Source: Guyparkeria hydrothermalis
Lineage (GTDB): Bacteria; Pseudomonadota; Gammaproteobacteria; Halothiobacillales; Halothiobacillaceae
Direction: 5' to 3'
DNA: 64,000 bases
Assembly (NCBI RefSeq): GCF_023555375.1
Contig: NZ_JAJSEE010000001.1
Span: forward strand, 434,001-498,000
Under the pieces are notes generated by a model that ran no database searches, had not been told where the DNA came from, and saw only the letters and a list, made by a program, of their open reading frames with translations. Shown here piece by piece: positions 43,534 through 51,375 of the stretch. Each line of letters starts with the position of its first letter. The stretch's first letter is position 1. The translations under genes were made by a program, and so were the position numbers.

Positions 43534-44907
43534 ATGTCAGAAACCACACTTGATCAGACGCCGCAGAGCGATGCCCGCGAGGGCGTGGCTTCCAGCGACC
43601 GTCGCAAATTCCTCCGCAAGAGCGTCGCGCTGGCGGCATCTGGCGCTGCCGCTGCAGCCGCCGGCAATGCCTACGCGGGTGACGTGAAGCTGGAGACCGT
43701 CACGGAGCCGCTGAAGGACGGTCCGACCCGCAACATTCTCGGCCGCGGCGTGGTATCCGTTCCCTACGGCATGCCGTCGAAGTTCGAGAAGAACGTGGTT
43801 CGCCGCAACGTCAGCTGGCTGACCGCCGACACCGTCGCATCGATCAGCTTCACCCCGTGGCAGGATCTCAACGGCATCATCACGCCGAACGGTCTGCACT
43901 TCGAGCGTCACCACGCCGGTGCCGTCGACGTCGATCCGGAGACCCACCAGCTGGTCATCCACGGCATGGTCGACAAGCCGATGGTCTTCTCCATGGAAGA
44001 TCTCAAGCGCATGCCGTCGCACACCGCGATCCACTTCCTCGAGTGCCCGGCCAACGGCGCGATGGAATGGCGCGGCGTCCAGATGGACTCCATGCAGTTC
44101 ACCCACGGCATGATGAGCTGCTCCGAGTGGACCGGCGTCAAGCTGACCGACCTGATGGAATACGTCGGCGTCGATCCGAAGTCGACCTGGCTGTACGCCG
44201 AGGCCACCGACGGTTCCGCCCTGCAGCGTTCCATCCCGATGGAAGGCGCCAAGGACCAGTTCGGCGAGCCGATCAAGGCTTCCGACTGCGAGCTCTACAA
44301 GGACGCGATGATTGCCTACGCCCAGAACGGCGAAGCGCTGCGTCCGGAGAACGGTTACCCGATCCGCTTCCTGCTCCCGGGCTGCGAAGCGAACATGTCG
44401 ATCAAGTGGCTGCGCCGCATCAAGTTCGTCGACAAGCCGCTGGTGACCTACCAGGAGACCCGTCACTACATCGAGCCGCTGCCGGATGGCACCATCCGCC
44501 AGTTCTCGTTCCTGAACATGGCGAACTCGGTCATCAACTACCCCTGCCCGGACAACCAGATGAAGGGCAAGGGCAGCTACGAGATCCGTGGTATCGCCTG
44601 GTCGGGCCAGGGCAAGATCGCCCACGTCGACGTCTCCGTCGATGGCGGCAAGAACTGGCAAGAGGCCGAGCTGGTCGAGCCGGTACTCAGCAAGTGCGTG
44701 ACCAAGTTCAAGCTGCCGTTCGAGTGGAACGGTGACGAGCACCTGATCATGAGCCGCGCGACCGACGAGACCGGCTACGTCCAGCCGACTCTGGCACAGA
44801 TGCGCAAGGTTCGTGGCACGAACAGCATCTACCACAAGAACTCCATTCAGGCCTGGAAAATCGAGAAGACCGGCGAGGTGAAGAATGTCCAAATTGAAAA
44901 CTTCTAA
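43534..44907 (+). CDS. soxC: Sulfane dehydrogenase molybdenum subunit SoxC
   Basis: SoxC is the molybdenum subunit of Sox(CD)2, which oxidises SoxY-bound sulfane sulfur in the periplasm during thiosulfate oxidation. The 457-residue product has a twin-arginine signal (SSDRRKFLRKS), a sulfite-oxidase-type domain with the Moco-ligating Cys in HFLECPANG near residue 170, and a C-terminal dimerisation domain. GGAG lies 7 nt before ATG. Codon use differs from its neighbours, with more CGT, GGT and ATC-type choices and lower G+C, as expected for very high expression. It overlaps soxD by 23 bp. Confidence 0.96.
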   Translation: MSETTLDQTPQSDAREGVASSDRRKFLRKSVALAASGAAAAAAGNAYAGDVKLETVTEPLKDGPTRNILGRGVVSVPYGMPSKFEKNVVRRNVSWLTADTVASISFTPWQDLNGIITPNGLHFERHHAGAVDVDPETHQLVIHGMVDKPMVFSMEDLKRMPSHTAIHFLECPANGAMEWRGVQMDSMQFTHGMMSCSEWTGVKLTDLMEYVGVDPKSTWLYAEATDGSALQRSIPMEGAKDQFGEPIKASDCELYKDAMIAYAQNGEALRPENGYPIRFLLPGCEANMSIKWLRRIKFVDKPLVTYQETRHYIEPLPDGTIRQFSFLNMANSVINYPCPDNQMKGKGSYEIRGIAWSGQGKIAHVDVSVDGGKNWQEAELVEPVLSKCVTKFKLPFEWNGDEHLIMSRATDETGYVQPTLAQMRKVRGTNSIYHKNSIQAWKIEKTGEVKNVQIENF

Positions 44908-45550
44908 GTTCGGCCTGGGTCTCGCGGCCGGTGCCATGGCCCTGGGCCTGAGCACCGCCGGCATCGCGGCCGAGCACGCCAGTGGCTTCAACGGCATTGG
45001 CAAGAACATCACCGACAAGGCGATCGAGCCGTGGGACATCAGTGTGTTCTACGACGGCGAGAACCTGCCGAAGGGTTCTGGCACCGTCGAGGCTGGCCAG
45101 GAGCCGTACGACACGCAGTGCGCCATGTGCCACGGCGCGTTCGGTGAAGGCGCCGAGGGCTACCCGAAGATGGCCGGCGATCCGATGCCGCAGTTCATCA
45201 CCTCCCTCAAGCAGGGGCTCGATGGCGTCGGCAACCGTGGTGTCAACAACGCCTGGGGTCACGCCCCGACGCTGTTCGACATGATCAAGCGCCACATGCC
45301 GTTCTACGCACCGGGCACCATGGGTGTTGACGAGTCGTACGCAGTCACCTGCTACGTTCTCAACCTGGCCAACATCGTTGACTACGAGTTCACGTGCAGC
45401 AACGAGACCCTGGCCGACGTCAAGATGCCCGCAGCTGACTACTACGTGACCGACACCCGTCCGGACACGGATAACCAGCGCTGCATGAGCGACTGCTACG
45501 ACTACGAGCCGAAGGTTGTTGGCGCTGCGGTTACTGGCGTAAGCGAGTAA
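44885..45550 (+). CDS. soxD: Sulfane dehydrogenase cytochrome subunit SoxD
   Basis: SoxD accepts electrons from SoxC. The 221-residue product has a signal peptide ending near GIAA-EH (about residue 29) and one c-type heme site, CAMCH, near residue 80, with a likely axial Met in the MPFYAPGTMGVD region. Further Cys residues (TCSNE, RCMSDC) near the end may form disulfides. It is the single-heme short form rather than the two-heme Paracoccus form. Its start lies inside the end of soxC, in another frame, ensuring coupled synthesis. A strong terminator follows. Confidence 0.93.
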   Translation: MSKLKTSKFGLGLAAGAMALGLSTAGIAAEHASGFNGIGKNITDKAIEPWDISVFYDGENLPKGSGTVEAGQEPYDTQCAMCHGAFGEGAEGYPKMAGDPMPQFITSLKQGLDGVGNRGVNNAWGHAPTLFDMIKRHMPFYAPGTMGVDESYAVTCYVLNLANIVDYEFTCSNETLADVKMPAADYYVTDTRPDTDNQRCMSDCYDYEPKVVGAAVTGVSE

Positions 45551-45579
45551 TCCACGACCCGACCCAACGGTCTCAAGGG

Positions 45580-45602
45580 CCCCGCTTCGGCGGGGTTTTT
45601 TT
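45580..45602 (+). terminator. Rho-independent terminator of soxCD, abutting an insertion element
   Basis: CCCCGC and GCGGGG pair around TTCG (45580-45595) and are followed by seven T residues. The T-tract ends exactly where the insertion element's left inverted repeat begins. The last eight bases (GTTTTTTT) are repeated at 48975-48982 as the target duplication. Confidence 0.92.
45595..45602. repeat. Target-site duplication, left copy
   Basis: GTTTTTTT directly abuts the left inverted repeat and matches 48975-48982 exactly. ISL3-family elements make 8-bp duplications, so this fits. Confidence 0.9.
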
Positions 45603-45626
45603 GGGTATACGGATTTAATGGTTGAT
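45603..45626 (+). repeat. Left terminal inverted repeat of the insertion element
   Basis: It begins GGGTATACGG and contains AATGGTTGAT; 21 of 24 positions pair with 48951-48974. Confidence 0.9.
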
Positions 45627-45660
45627 GGGGCACCTTCACCCCATCAATCTGATACCACCC

Positions 45661-46950
45661 TCAGATGGTTGATAGATCGACTCCGTAGTTGAGTTCCTCT
45701 GCGAAGTCCGGCAGTCCGTAACCGATGGTTTTCTTGTAGAAAGGAGAGACCTTCGCAGTCGGTGCCTTCTTCTTGTGCTTCGTGGTGTAGAGCATTCGTG
45801 CCCGCATCACCTCGAAGGAGTAACCGCGCCCTTCACGGTTCTTGTCCTTGGCCAGTCGGTTGATGGACTCCGTGTAAGCGTTGGTGACGGGCATGTCCGT
45901 CTCGAAGTAGGTCATGGTCTCTTCGCGCCAGTTTCCCACTGCCCTGACCAGATCGCTCCAGACTTCCTTTTGGCCCTTCGGGATGGTGGCTATCCACTCG
46001 TCCAGGGCGGCTTCTGCCTGGAGCCGTGTGGTGGCGTCCCAGATGCCGTAGAAGCGCTCCTTGTGCTCGTAGGCGGCCAGCAGTTGCGGGAACGCGCCTG
46101 TCCAGGTCTCCATGATGAGGCGCTCCCGGTCTGAGACTTCGTGAGCGCGTTTCAGCAGGATTTTCCGGTCTCCCTTGAGAGTCCGGCTCTGGGACGGTTT
46201 CAGCTCCTTTCTGAGGCCCTTGCGCACTCTCTCTAGGGCATCGTTGGCCATGCGCACCACATGGAACTTATCGACCACGATACGGGCCTGGGGCAGCACA
46301 GCCTTGACCGCTGCCCGGTAGGGGTTCCACATGTCCATGCTGACGATCTCGACCTTCTGCCGGTCTTTCAGCTTCATCAGGTAGTTGGTCACCACGTCCT
46401 GGCGGCGGGTGGCCAGCAGGTCGAGCAGGGTTCGCTCCTCAATGTTGGTCAGAATGCAGCGGTAGCGCTTGTTCAGGTATAGCTCGTCAATGCCCAGGAT
46501 GCGGGGCGTCTCGAAGCGGTGCCAGCGCCCCAGGAACTCGGCGCGGGCGTTGAAGATGTCGCGCACCGTCTTCTCGTCCAGGCCGGTCTGTGCCGCCACA
46601 AAGGTGTAGGGGTGGTTGAAGGATTCCTTCTCCACGTACTCATGCAGCCGCAGTGTCATACGGAATCCGTCCACCATCTCCGGTAGCTGGGGCCTGAATG
46701 TTGTCTTGCAGGCCCGGCAGGTGTATCGGCGGCGGACCACCCAGAGAGTGACCCGCTTGCCGTGGATGGGCAGATCACGATAGGGAACGTCACGCTTGCC
46801 GAACCGTACGAACTCACCCTGCACGCCGCATTCCTCGCAGGCGATGGGATCGGGCACGTCCACCTGGAAGTGCATTTCGTCGTCGGTTGATTTGCAGCCC
46901 AGTACTTGGTATTGCGGCAGGTGAAGGATGTTGTCGGGAAGTTCGGTCAT
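45661..46950 (-). CDS. tnpA: ISL3 family transposase
   Basis: The 429-residue product has an N-terminal zinc-finger-like region (CEECG, then CRACK near residue 78) and the DDE catalytic domain typical of ISL3 transposases: ILGIDELYL, SMDMWNPYRAAV, VDKFHVVRMAN and a late TNAYTESINRLAK. It reads toward the left end of the element. Full length with no frameshift, so probably active. ISL3 elements transpose by a DDE cut mechanism and make 8-bp target duplications. Confidence 0.96.
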   Translation of the reverse strand: MTELPDNILHLPQYQVLGCKSTDDEMHFQVDVPDPIACEECGVQGEFVRFGKRDVPYRDLPIHGKRVTLWVVRRRYTCRACKTTFRPQLPEMVDGFRMTLRLHEYVEKESFNHPYTFVAAQTGLDEKTVRDIFNARAEFLGRWHRFETPRILGIDELYLNKRYRCILTNIEERTLLDLLATRRQDVVTNYLMKLKDRQKVEIVSMDMWNPYRAAVKAVLPQARIVVDKFHVVRMANDALERVRKGLRKELKPSQSRTLKGDRKILLKRAHEVSDRERLIMETWTGAFPQLLAAYEHKERFYGIWDATTRLQAEAALDEWIATIPKGQKEVWSDLVRAVGNWREETMTYFETDMPVTNAYTESINRLAKDKNREGRGYSFEVMRARMLYTTKHKKKAPTAKVSPFYKKTIGYGLPDFAEELNYGVDLSTI

Positions 46951-46971
46951 GGTGTTGTATAGGCGTAGGTG

Positions 46972-47484
46972 TCAGTCAGATCCATCCGGCTCGGCATTGG
47001 TGTTTGCTTTTTTACCCAACAAGCTGCTGGAAACGAAAAGTAAGGCACCGAGGACAATTGCAATATCAGCCAGGTTGAAGGCCGGCCAATGCCAGTCTCG
47101 CCAATAGAAATCAAAGGAATCCACAACATAGCCGCGAAAGACCCGGTCAATCAGGTTGCCCATGGCGCCACCGAGGATAAGACTGTAAGCGATGGCTTCT
47201 CCTTTATGACGATTTTCAAGGATCAGCTTGATCAGAAAAATCGAGACCACTACCGCGATTCCGATAAAAAAGTAGCGCTGCCAGCCTCCACCATTCGCAA
47301 AAAGACTGAATGCGGCACCGGTGTTCCATAGGTGCACCCAGTTAAAGAACGGGGTCACCGAAACATACTCGCCATAGGCCATTGATTGTTGCACCAGCCA
47401 TTTTACGGCCTGATCAGACGCTGCCAGCAGGCCCGATATGGACAATAGGGCATACGGCGAGAGCTTTTTGCCAATAATGAGCAT
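46972..47484 (-). CDS. lspA: Lipoprotein signal peptidase II carried on the insertion element
   Basis: The 170-residue product has four membrane helices and the LspA motifs WNTGAAFS, GGAMGNLIDR with the first catalytic Asp, and FNLADIAIV with the second. LspA cleaves prolipoprotein signal peptides in the inner membrane. It lies between the transposase and the efflux gene on the same strand, as in ISPpu12. It is an extra copy relative to the host's own lspA, which is not in the window. Copies like this could affect susceptibility to globomycin-type inhibitors; that is inference. Confidence 0.95.
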   Translation of the reverse strand: MLIIGKKLSPYALLSISGLLAASDQAVKWLVQQSMAYGEYVSVTPFFNWVHLWNTGAAFSLFANGGGWQRYFFIGIAVVVSIFLIKLILENRHKGEAIAYSLILGGAMGNLIDRVFRGYVVDSFDFYWRDWHWPAFNLADIAIVLGALLFVSSSLLGKKANTNAEPDGSD

Positions 47485-47487
47485 TAT

Positions 47488-48384
47488 TTAACCCTTCAAC
47501 GCCAAAATGCGTCTGGCACCGTTAAGTACAATGCCCCCCACGATGGTGCCGATAATCAGATCCGGATAATTGGACCCGGTCCACGCGACCAGAGCGCCGG
47601 CGGTGATGACCCCCAGGTTGATCACCACGTCGTTGGCCGAGAATATCCAGCTTGCCTTCATGTGCGCCCCGCCCTCCCGATGTTTGGATATGAGCAGCAG
47701 ACAACTGGTATTGGCAATCAATGCGACGAAGGCGATCGCCATCATCATCAGCGATTCAGGCTCACTACCGAAAACAAAGCGTCGCACCACCTCGACGAGT
47801 ACGCCGATAGCCAAAATCAGTTGCAGTACCCCTGCCAGATGCGCGGCACGTACCTGCATTTTCGCACTGCGCCCTACGGCATAGAGAGCCAGGCCATAGA
47901 CGGCTGCATCGGCAAACATATCCAGGGAATCAGCGATCAGGCCGGTAGACTGGGCGATCAGGCCAGCAGTCATTTCCACCACGAACATGATCGCATTGAT
48001 ACCGAGCAACACGCGCAGAGTGCCTGACTCCTGCGTAGCAGAGACTGCCGAGCTCTCAGCGGCCTTGATCGTCTCTGGGTCGGCAATGACGGTTTCCTGA
48101 AGCGAGGCGCCTAGCCCCAAGGTCGCCAGTTTCGCGGTAATGGGCTCAGCCTCGCCGTCATGCACGACCTTCAACCGGCGGTTCGACAAGTCGAAGGACA
48201 GTGCCCGAATCTCCTCAAAGCCGTTCAGGGCTAGGCGAATCATTCGTTCTTCTGATGGACAGTCCATCTTCGGCACGGCATAAACACTGACCCATCTCCC
48301 TGGCGCCTCGGAGGAGGCCTGTATATCGGTATCCGCTGCGGACGTTGCATCACCGCCACAGGCGCCACCACAGGATTTGCTCAT
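47488..48384 (-). CDS. Cation diffusion facilitator-like transporter with N-terminal metal-binding region
   Basis: From ATG at 48384 (GGAG upstream) the 298-residue product begins with a Cys/Gly cluster (SKSCGGACGG), an HMA-like domain with VPKMDCPSEERM (about 40-105), then six membrane helices of the CDF family with TGLIADSLDMFADA and the FSANDVVINLGVI repeat. CDF proteins export Zn2+, Cd2+ or Co2+. It is divergent from the MerR regulator and has a MerR-type promoter. The stop lies 3 bp before lspA. Confidence 0.9.
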   Translation of the reverse strand: MSKSCGGACGGDATSAADTDIQASSEAPGRWVSVYAVPKMDCPSEERMIRLALNGFEEIRALSFDLSNRRLKVVHDGEAEPITAKLATLGLGASLQETVIADPETIKAAESSAVSATQESGTLRVLLGINAIMFVVEMTAGLIAQSTGLIADSLDMFADAAVYGLALYAVGRSAKMQVRAAHLAGVLQLILAIGVLVEVVRRFVFGSEPESLMMMAIAFVALIANTSCLLLISKHREGGAHMKASWIFSANDVVINLGVITAGALVAWTGSNYPDLIIGTIVGGIVLNGARRILALKG

Positions 48385-48417
48385 GATACGACTCCACTTG
48401 AACAATGTTGTGGTACC

Positions 48418-48448
48418 ATTTAAAACTATAAAGCTACTATAAGGTCAA
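48418..48448 (-). promoter_or_regulatory. MerR-type promoter with 19-bp spacer
   Basis: On the minus strand TTGACC (48443-48448) and TTAAAT (48418-48423) are 19 bp apart, longer than the sigma-70 optimum. Partial dyad symmetry (ACTATAA / TTATAGT type) fills the spacer. This is the standard design of metal-activated MerR promoters and would drive the efflux gene and lspA. Confidence 0.65.
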
Positions 48449-48479
48449 TAGAGTAAAGAATCCGTTGGGGAGGAGGCTG

Positions 48480-48887
48480 ATGCGCATTGGTCAGTTGGCG
48501 CAGTTGGTAGGGGTCGAAACACAGACGATCCGCTTCTATGAACAGCAGGGCTTGTTGCCGCCGCCTGATCGGCAGGACAACGGTTACCGTGTCTATACCG
48601 AGAAGCATGGTGAGGGGCTGGCCTTCATCCGTCGCTGCAGAATCCTGGGCCTGTCACTGGCTGAGATTCACGAACTACAGAGCTATCAGGACGACCCTCA
48701 TCAGCCTTGTACCGCCGTCAACGCCTTGCTCGATGATCACATCTCTCATGTGCGGTCGCAGATAACCGCTCTGCAAGCGCTTGAGAAACAACTCGTTTCA
48801 CTGAGAGCGAGTTGCAACGATGACCGGGAAGTTGGGGCGTGTGGGGTTCTTGCTGGAATTAGCGAAGGAAACATGCACCAGCAGTAG
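48480..48887 (+). CDS. MerR family heavy-metal-responsive regulator
   Basis: The 135-residue product has the MerR helix-turn-helix MRIGQLAQLVGVETQTIRFYEQQGLL, described here by position 1-26, a dimerisation helix (about 80-115) and metal-ligand candidates Cys near residue 79 (PCTAVN) plus Cys residues in the tail (SCNDDREVGAC). This pattern fits the Cd/Pb/Zn-responsive CadR/PbrR group. A strong GGAGG site lies 4 nt before ATG at 48480. It is divergent from the CDF gene it most likely controls. Confidence 0.93.
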   Translation: MRIGQLAQLVGVETQTIRFYEQQGLLPPPDRQDNGYRVYTEKHGEGLAFIRRCRILGLSLAEIHELQSYQDDPHQPCTAVNALLDDHISHVRSQITALQALEKQLVSLRASCNDDREVGACGVLAGISEGNMHQQ

Positions 48888-48950
48888 GTGAAGCATCAAC
48901 CAGATAATCCGATGAGATGCCGGTCTGTCTCACTCTCATGCAAAGGTAAG

Positions 48951-48974
48951 ATCAACCATTTAATCCGCTTACCC
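48951..48974 (-). repeat. Right terminal inverted repeat of the insertion element
   Basis: Read on the minus strand it begins GGGTAAGCGG and contains AATGGTTGAT, matching the left end at 21 of 24 positions. Confidence 0.9.
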
Positions 48975-48982
48975 GTTTTTTT
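48975..48982. repeat. Target-site duplication, right copy
   Basis: GTTTTTTT, identical to 45595-45602. Between here and the thrC terminator (48983-49182) I see no gene; the stretch is the old region downstream of soxCD. Confidence 0.9.
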
Positions 48983-49182
48983 GTGCCTGCCAAACCGGGG
49001 TGACCTTGGGGAAGGAACGACTGCCGGCAACACACGATCGCCAAGGTCGGCAGACCAGCAAGCACGGTTGCGCTGAAAGGCGACCGAGGCACCCCAACGT
49101 CAGCCTGCGCCAAACGGATGCCGTCGACGGCCCTCTGGCGGCCTTCCTTGATACTTTCCTGGGGCGCCCTACCCCCGACACG

Positions 49183-49211
49183 AAAAAGACCCCGCCGAGG
49201 CGGGGTCTTTT
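49183..49211. terminator. Bidirectional terminator downstream of thrC
   Basis: GACCCCGCC and GGCGGGGTC form a perfect 9-bp stem with a 2-nt loop, flanked by AAAAA on the left and TTTT on the right. It ends thrC on the minus strand and can stop plus-strand transcripts leaving the insertion element. Confidence 0.88.
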
Positions 49212-49237
49212 GGTCAGCGTCGGTTGACGAGCCGGGC

Positions 49238-50404
49238 TTACTTCATGAAGCCCAGGATCGCGTTGCGCACCGAGTCGAGGTCGGCGTCGATGGTGACCAT
49301 GGTCGCCTTCTCGACCCCCGGCATGTCGCCGGTGCATTGGGCGATGGCGGTATCCGGGTCCTTGAGACCGTTGCCGGTCAGGGTCAGCACGATGCTCGAG
49401 CCGTCCTGGATCTTGCCGGCCTCGAGATCGTTGATCAGACCGGCCAGCGAAGCGGCGGAGGCCGGCTCGCAGAAGATGCCCTCGTGCTGAGTGAGCATGC
49501 GCTGGGCAGCCAGGATCTCGGCGTCGGTCACCTCGGCAAACCAGCCACCGCTCTCCTCCATCACCTTCCAGGCCCGGTCCCAGCTCTGCGGGTGGCCGAT
49601 ACGAATGGCCGTAGCGACGGTATCCGGGTCGTCGACCATGGCACCGCGCATGAACGGCGCCGAGCCCGTCGCCTGGTAACCCACCATCTTGGGCCGGTTG
49701 CCACCCGAGCCGCCACCGGCGAACGGGCACTTGCCGTTGCAGTAGGCGCAGGACTCGGTCACCTGTTCGCCGGAGACCGCGGAGAGCTCGCAGTAACCGA
49801 TCCAGTGCGCGGTGATGTTGCCGGCGTTACCCACTGGCAGGCAGTGGTAATCCGGGGCGCGACCGAGCTCCTCGACGATCTCGAAGGCCGCGGTCTTCTG
49901 ACCCTGCAGGCGGTAGGGGTTGACCGAGTTGACGATGGTGACCGGCGCCTCTTCGGCGACTTCCTTGACCAGGCGCATGCCGTCGTCGAAGTTGCCGCGG
50001 ATCTGCAGGATGGTCGCGCCGTACATCATCGCCTGGGCCAGCTTGCCCATCGCGATCTTGCCGTCGGGGATGATGACGAAGGCAGTAATGCCGGCCCGGG
50101 CCGCGTAGGCGGCGGCCGCCGCCGAGGTGTTGCCGGTCGAGGCGCAGATGATGGCCTTGGAGCCCTCTTCCACCGCCTTGGTGACCGCCATGGTCATGCC
50201 GCGGTCCTTGAACGAACCGGTCGGGTTCAGCCCCTCGTACTTGACGTAGATGTCCACCGAGCGGCCGAGCAACTTGGGCAGGTTGTGCAGCCGGATCAAC
50301 GGCGTGGCGCCCTCGCCCAGGCTGATCAGGCGGGTGTCGTCGGACAGCGGCAGACGGTCACGGAACCGGTCGAGCAGACCGGTGTAGCGGCTTTGATGCG
50401 TCAT
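49238..50404 (-). CDS. thrC: Threonine synthase with an unusual Cys-rich insertion
   Basis: Threonine synthase converts O-phosphohomoserine to threonine using PLP. The 388-residue product has the PLP Lys in PTGSFKDRGM (Lys66), the phosphate-binding PVGNAGNITAH and the late TGNGLKDP. Between GYCELSAV and MVGYQATGSAP lies an insert, about residues 213-239, containing Cys219, Cys222 and Cys226 (CAYCNGKC) followed by a Gly-rich stretch; compact threonine synthases usually have a short loop here. The insert could bind a metal or a disulfide. It is monocistronic, ends at a strong terminator and is far from hom. Confidence 0.94.
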   Translation of the reverse strand: MTHQSRYTGLLDRFRDRLPLSDDTRLISLGEGATPLIRLHNLPKLLGRSVDIYVKYEGLNPTGSFKDRGMTMAVTKAVEEGSKAIICASTGNTSAAAAAYAARAGITAFVIIPDGKIAMGKLAQAMMYGATILQIRGNFDDGMRLVKEVAEEAPVTIVNSVNPYRLQGQKTAAFEIVEELGRAPDYHCLPVGNAGNITAHWIGYCELSAVSGEQVTESCAYCNGKCPFAGGGSGGNRPKMVGYQATGSAPFMRGAMVDDPDTVATAIRIGHPQSWDRAWKVMEESGGWFAEVTDAEILAAQRMLTQHEGIFCEPASAASLAGLINDLEAGKIQDGSSIVLTLTGNGLKDPDTAIAQCTGDMPGVEKATMVTIDADLDSVRNAILGFMK

Positions 50405-50569
50405 GGGAATCTCGCTTGGAATGACGCGCCGCGCGAGCCGGCCCCGATCGACGCGTCGATTCGGAGCCGGGCCCGGCGGCGAGCGGATGATTTGCGGACA
50501 TTTTACCCTGCCAGCGAATGACTGTCAGGTCAGGGCATCCGGGAACAAGGGGCCGGGTCGAGGGGTTCG

Positions 50570-51340
50570 TCAACCAACCTTCATGCGGCAGAGCATCTGG
50601 TCCTCGCCGCCCAGGATCTCCTTGAGCACGCGGCGGACCTGGCGCATCGACGTCGACAAGGTCTTCTCGATCTCCTTCATGGAGACGGTCTCGCCGTCGT
50701 GCACGCCGGCCGCCCAGTTGGCCACCACGTTGAGACTCGCGTAGTCGATACCGGCCTCGCGGGCGAGCACGGCCTCGGGCATGCCGGTCATGCCGACGAC
50801 GTCGCAGCCGTCGCGTTCCAGTCGGCGGATCTCGGCGGCCGTCTCCAGGCGCGGCCCCTGGGTGGCACCGTAGGTGCCGCCGTCGACCATGGGCAGGTCC
50901 AGCGCCCGGCCCGCCGCCAGGAAGGCCTCGCGCAGCGAGGCATCATAGGGATAGGTGAAATCGACGTGGGTGACCGAGTCGAGATCGCCCTCGTAGTAGG
51001 TCGACGGCCGCCCCCAGGTGTAATCGATCAGCTGATCGGGCACCACCAGCGAGCCCGGCCCCATGTCCGGGTGAATACCGCCGACGGCGGCCACCGCCAA
51101 AATGCGGCTAACCTTGAGTTCGCGCAGGGCCCAGATGTTCGCCCGGTAATTGATCTGGTGTGGCGGGATGCGGTGGTTGTAGCCGTGTCGTGGCAGGAAC
51201 ACCACCTGGCAGCCCTGCATCCGGCCGATGGTCACCGGCCCGGACGGCTCGCCGAATGGCGTGGACACCACCTGGTGACGCACCTCGTCGATGCCCTCGA
51301 TCTGGGACAGCCCCGTCCCGCCGATGATTGCCAGATGCAC
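50570..51340 (-). CDS. S-methyl-5'-thioinosine/thioadenosine phosphorylase family protein
   Basis: This purine nucleoside phosphorylase-fold enzyme (256 residues) has IIGGTGLSQ at the start, the phosphate-binding FLPRHGYNHRIPP and TYGATQGPRLETAAEI, with the DVVGMTGMPEAVLAREA substrate segment. In pseudomonads the closest described type is S-methyl-5'-thioinosine phosphorylase, which releases hypoxanthine; a gene for hypoxanthine phosphoribosyltransferase lies immediately upstream, so that specificity fits. Translation starts at GTG with GGGAGGA upstream. The alternative is an MTA phosphorylase. Confidence 0.88.
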   Translation of the reverse strand: MHLAIIGGTGLSQIEGIDEVRHQVVSTPFGEPSGPVTIGRMQGCQVVFLPRHGYNHRIPPHQINYRANIWALRELKVSRILAVAAVGGIHPDMGPGSLVVPDQLIDYTWGRPSTYYEGDLDSVTHVDFTYPYDASLREAFLAAGRALDLPMVDGGTYGATQGPRLETAAEIRRLERDGCDVVGMTGMPEAVLAREAGIDYASLNVVANWAAGVHDGETVSMKEIEKTLSTSMRQVRRVLKEILGGEDQMLCRMKVG

Positions 51341-51375
51341 GTCAGTCCTCCCCTCGATTCATGTCGCCCGCCGGC

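Larger units (their letters stand above)
45603..48974. mobile_element. ISPpu12-like insertion element (ISL3 family) with passenger genes
   Basis: The element is 3,372 bp. Its 24-bp terminal inverted repeats (45603-45626 and 48951-48974) start GGGTA and share CGGATT and AATGGTTGAT blocks, differing at three positions. It is flanked by a perfect 8-bp duplication, so the insertion is complete and recent. It carries a transposase, lspA, a cation efflux gene and a divergent MerR regulator, the gene set known from ISPpu12 of pseudomonad plasmids. Its G+C content and codon use are clearly below the host level, supporting recent transfer. All four genes look intact. Confidence 0.95.

Noticed and set aside
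48983-49182. Remnant gene between the insertion element and thrC
   Set aside because: Open frames here are short, Arg-rich and lack starts; nothing continues across the element from the sox side.
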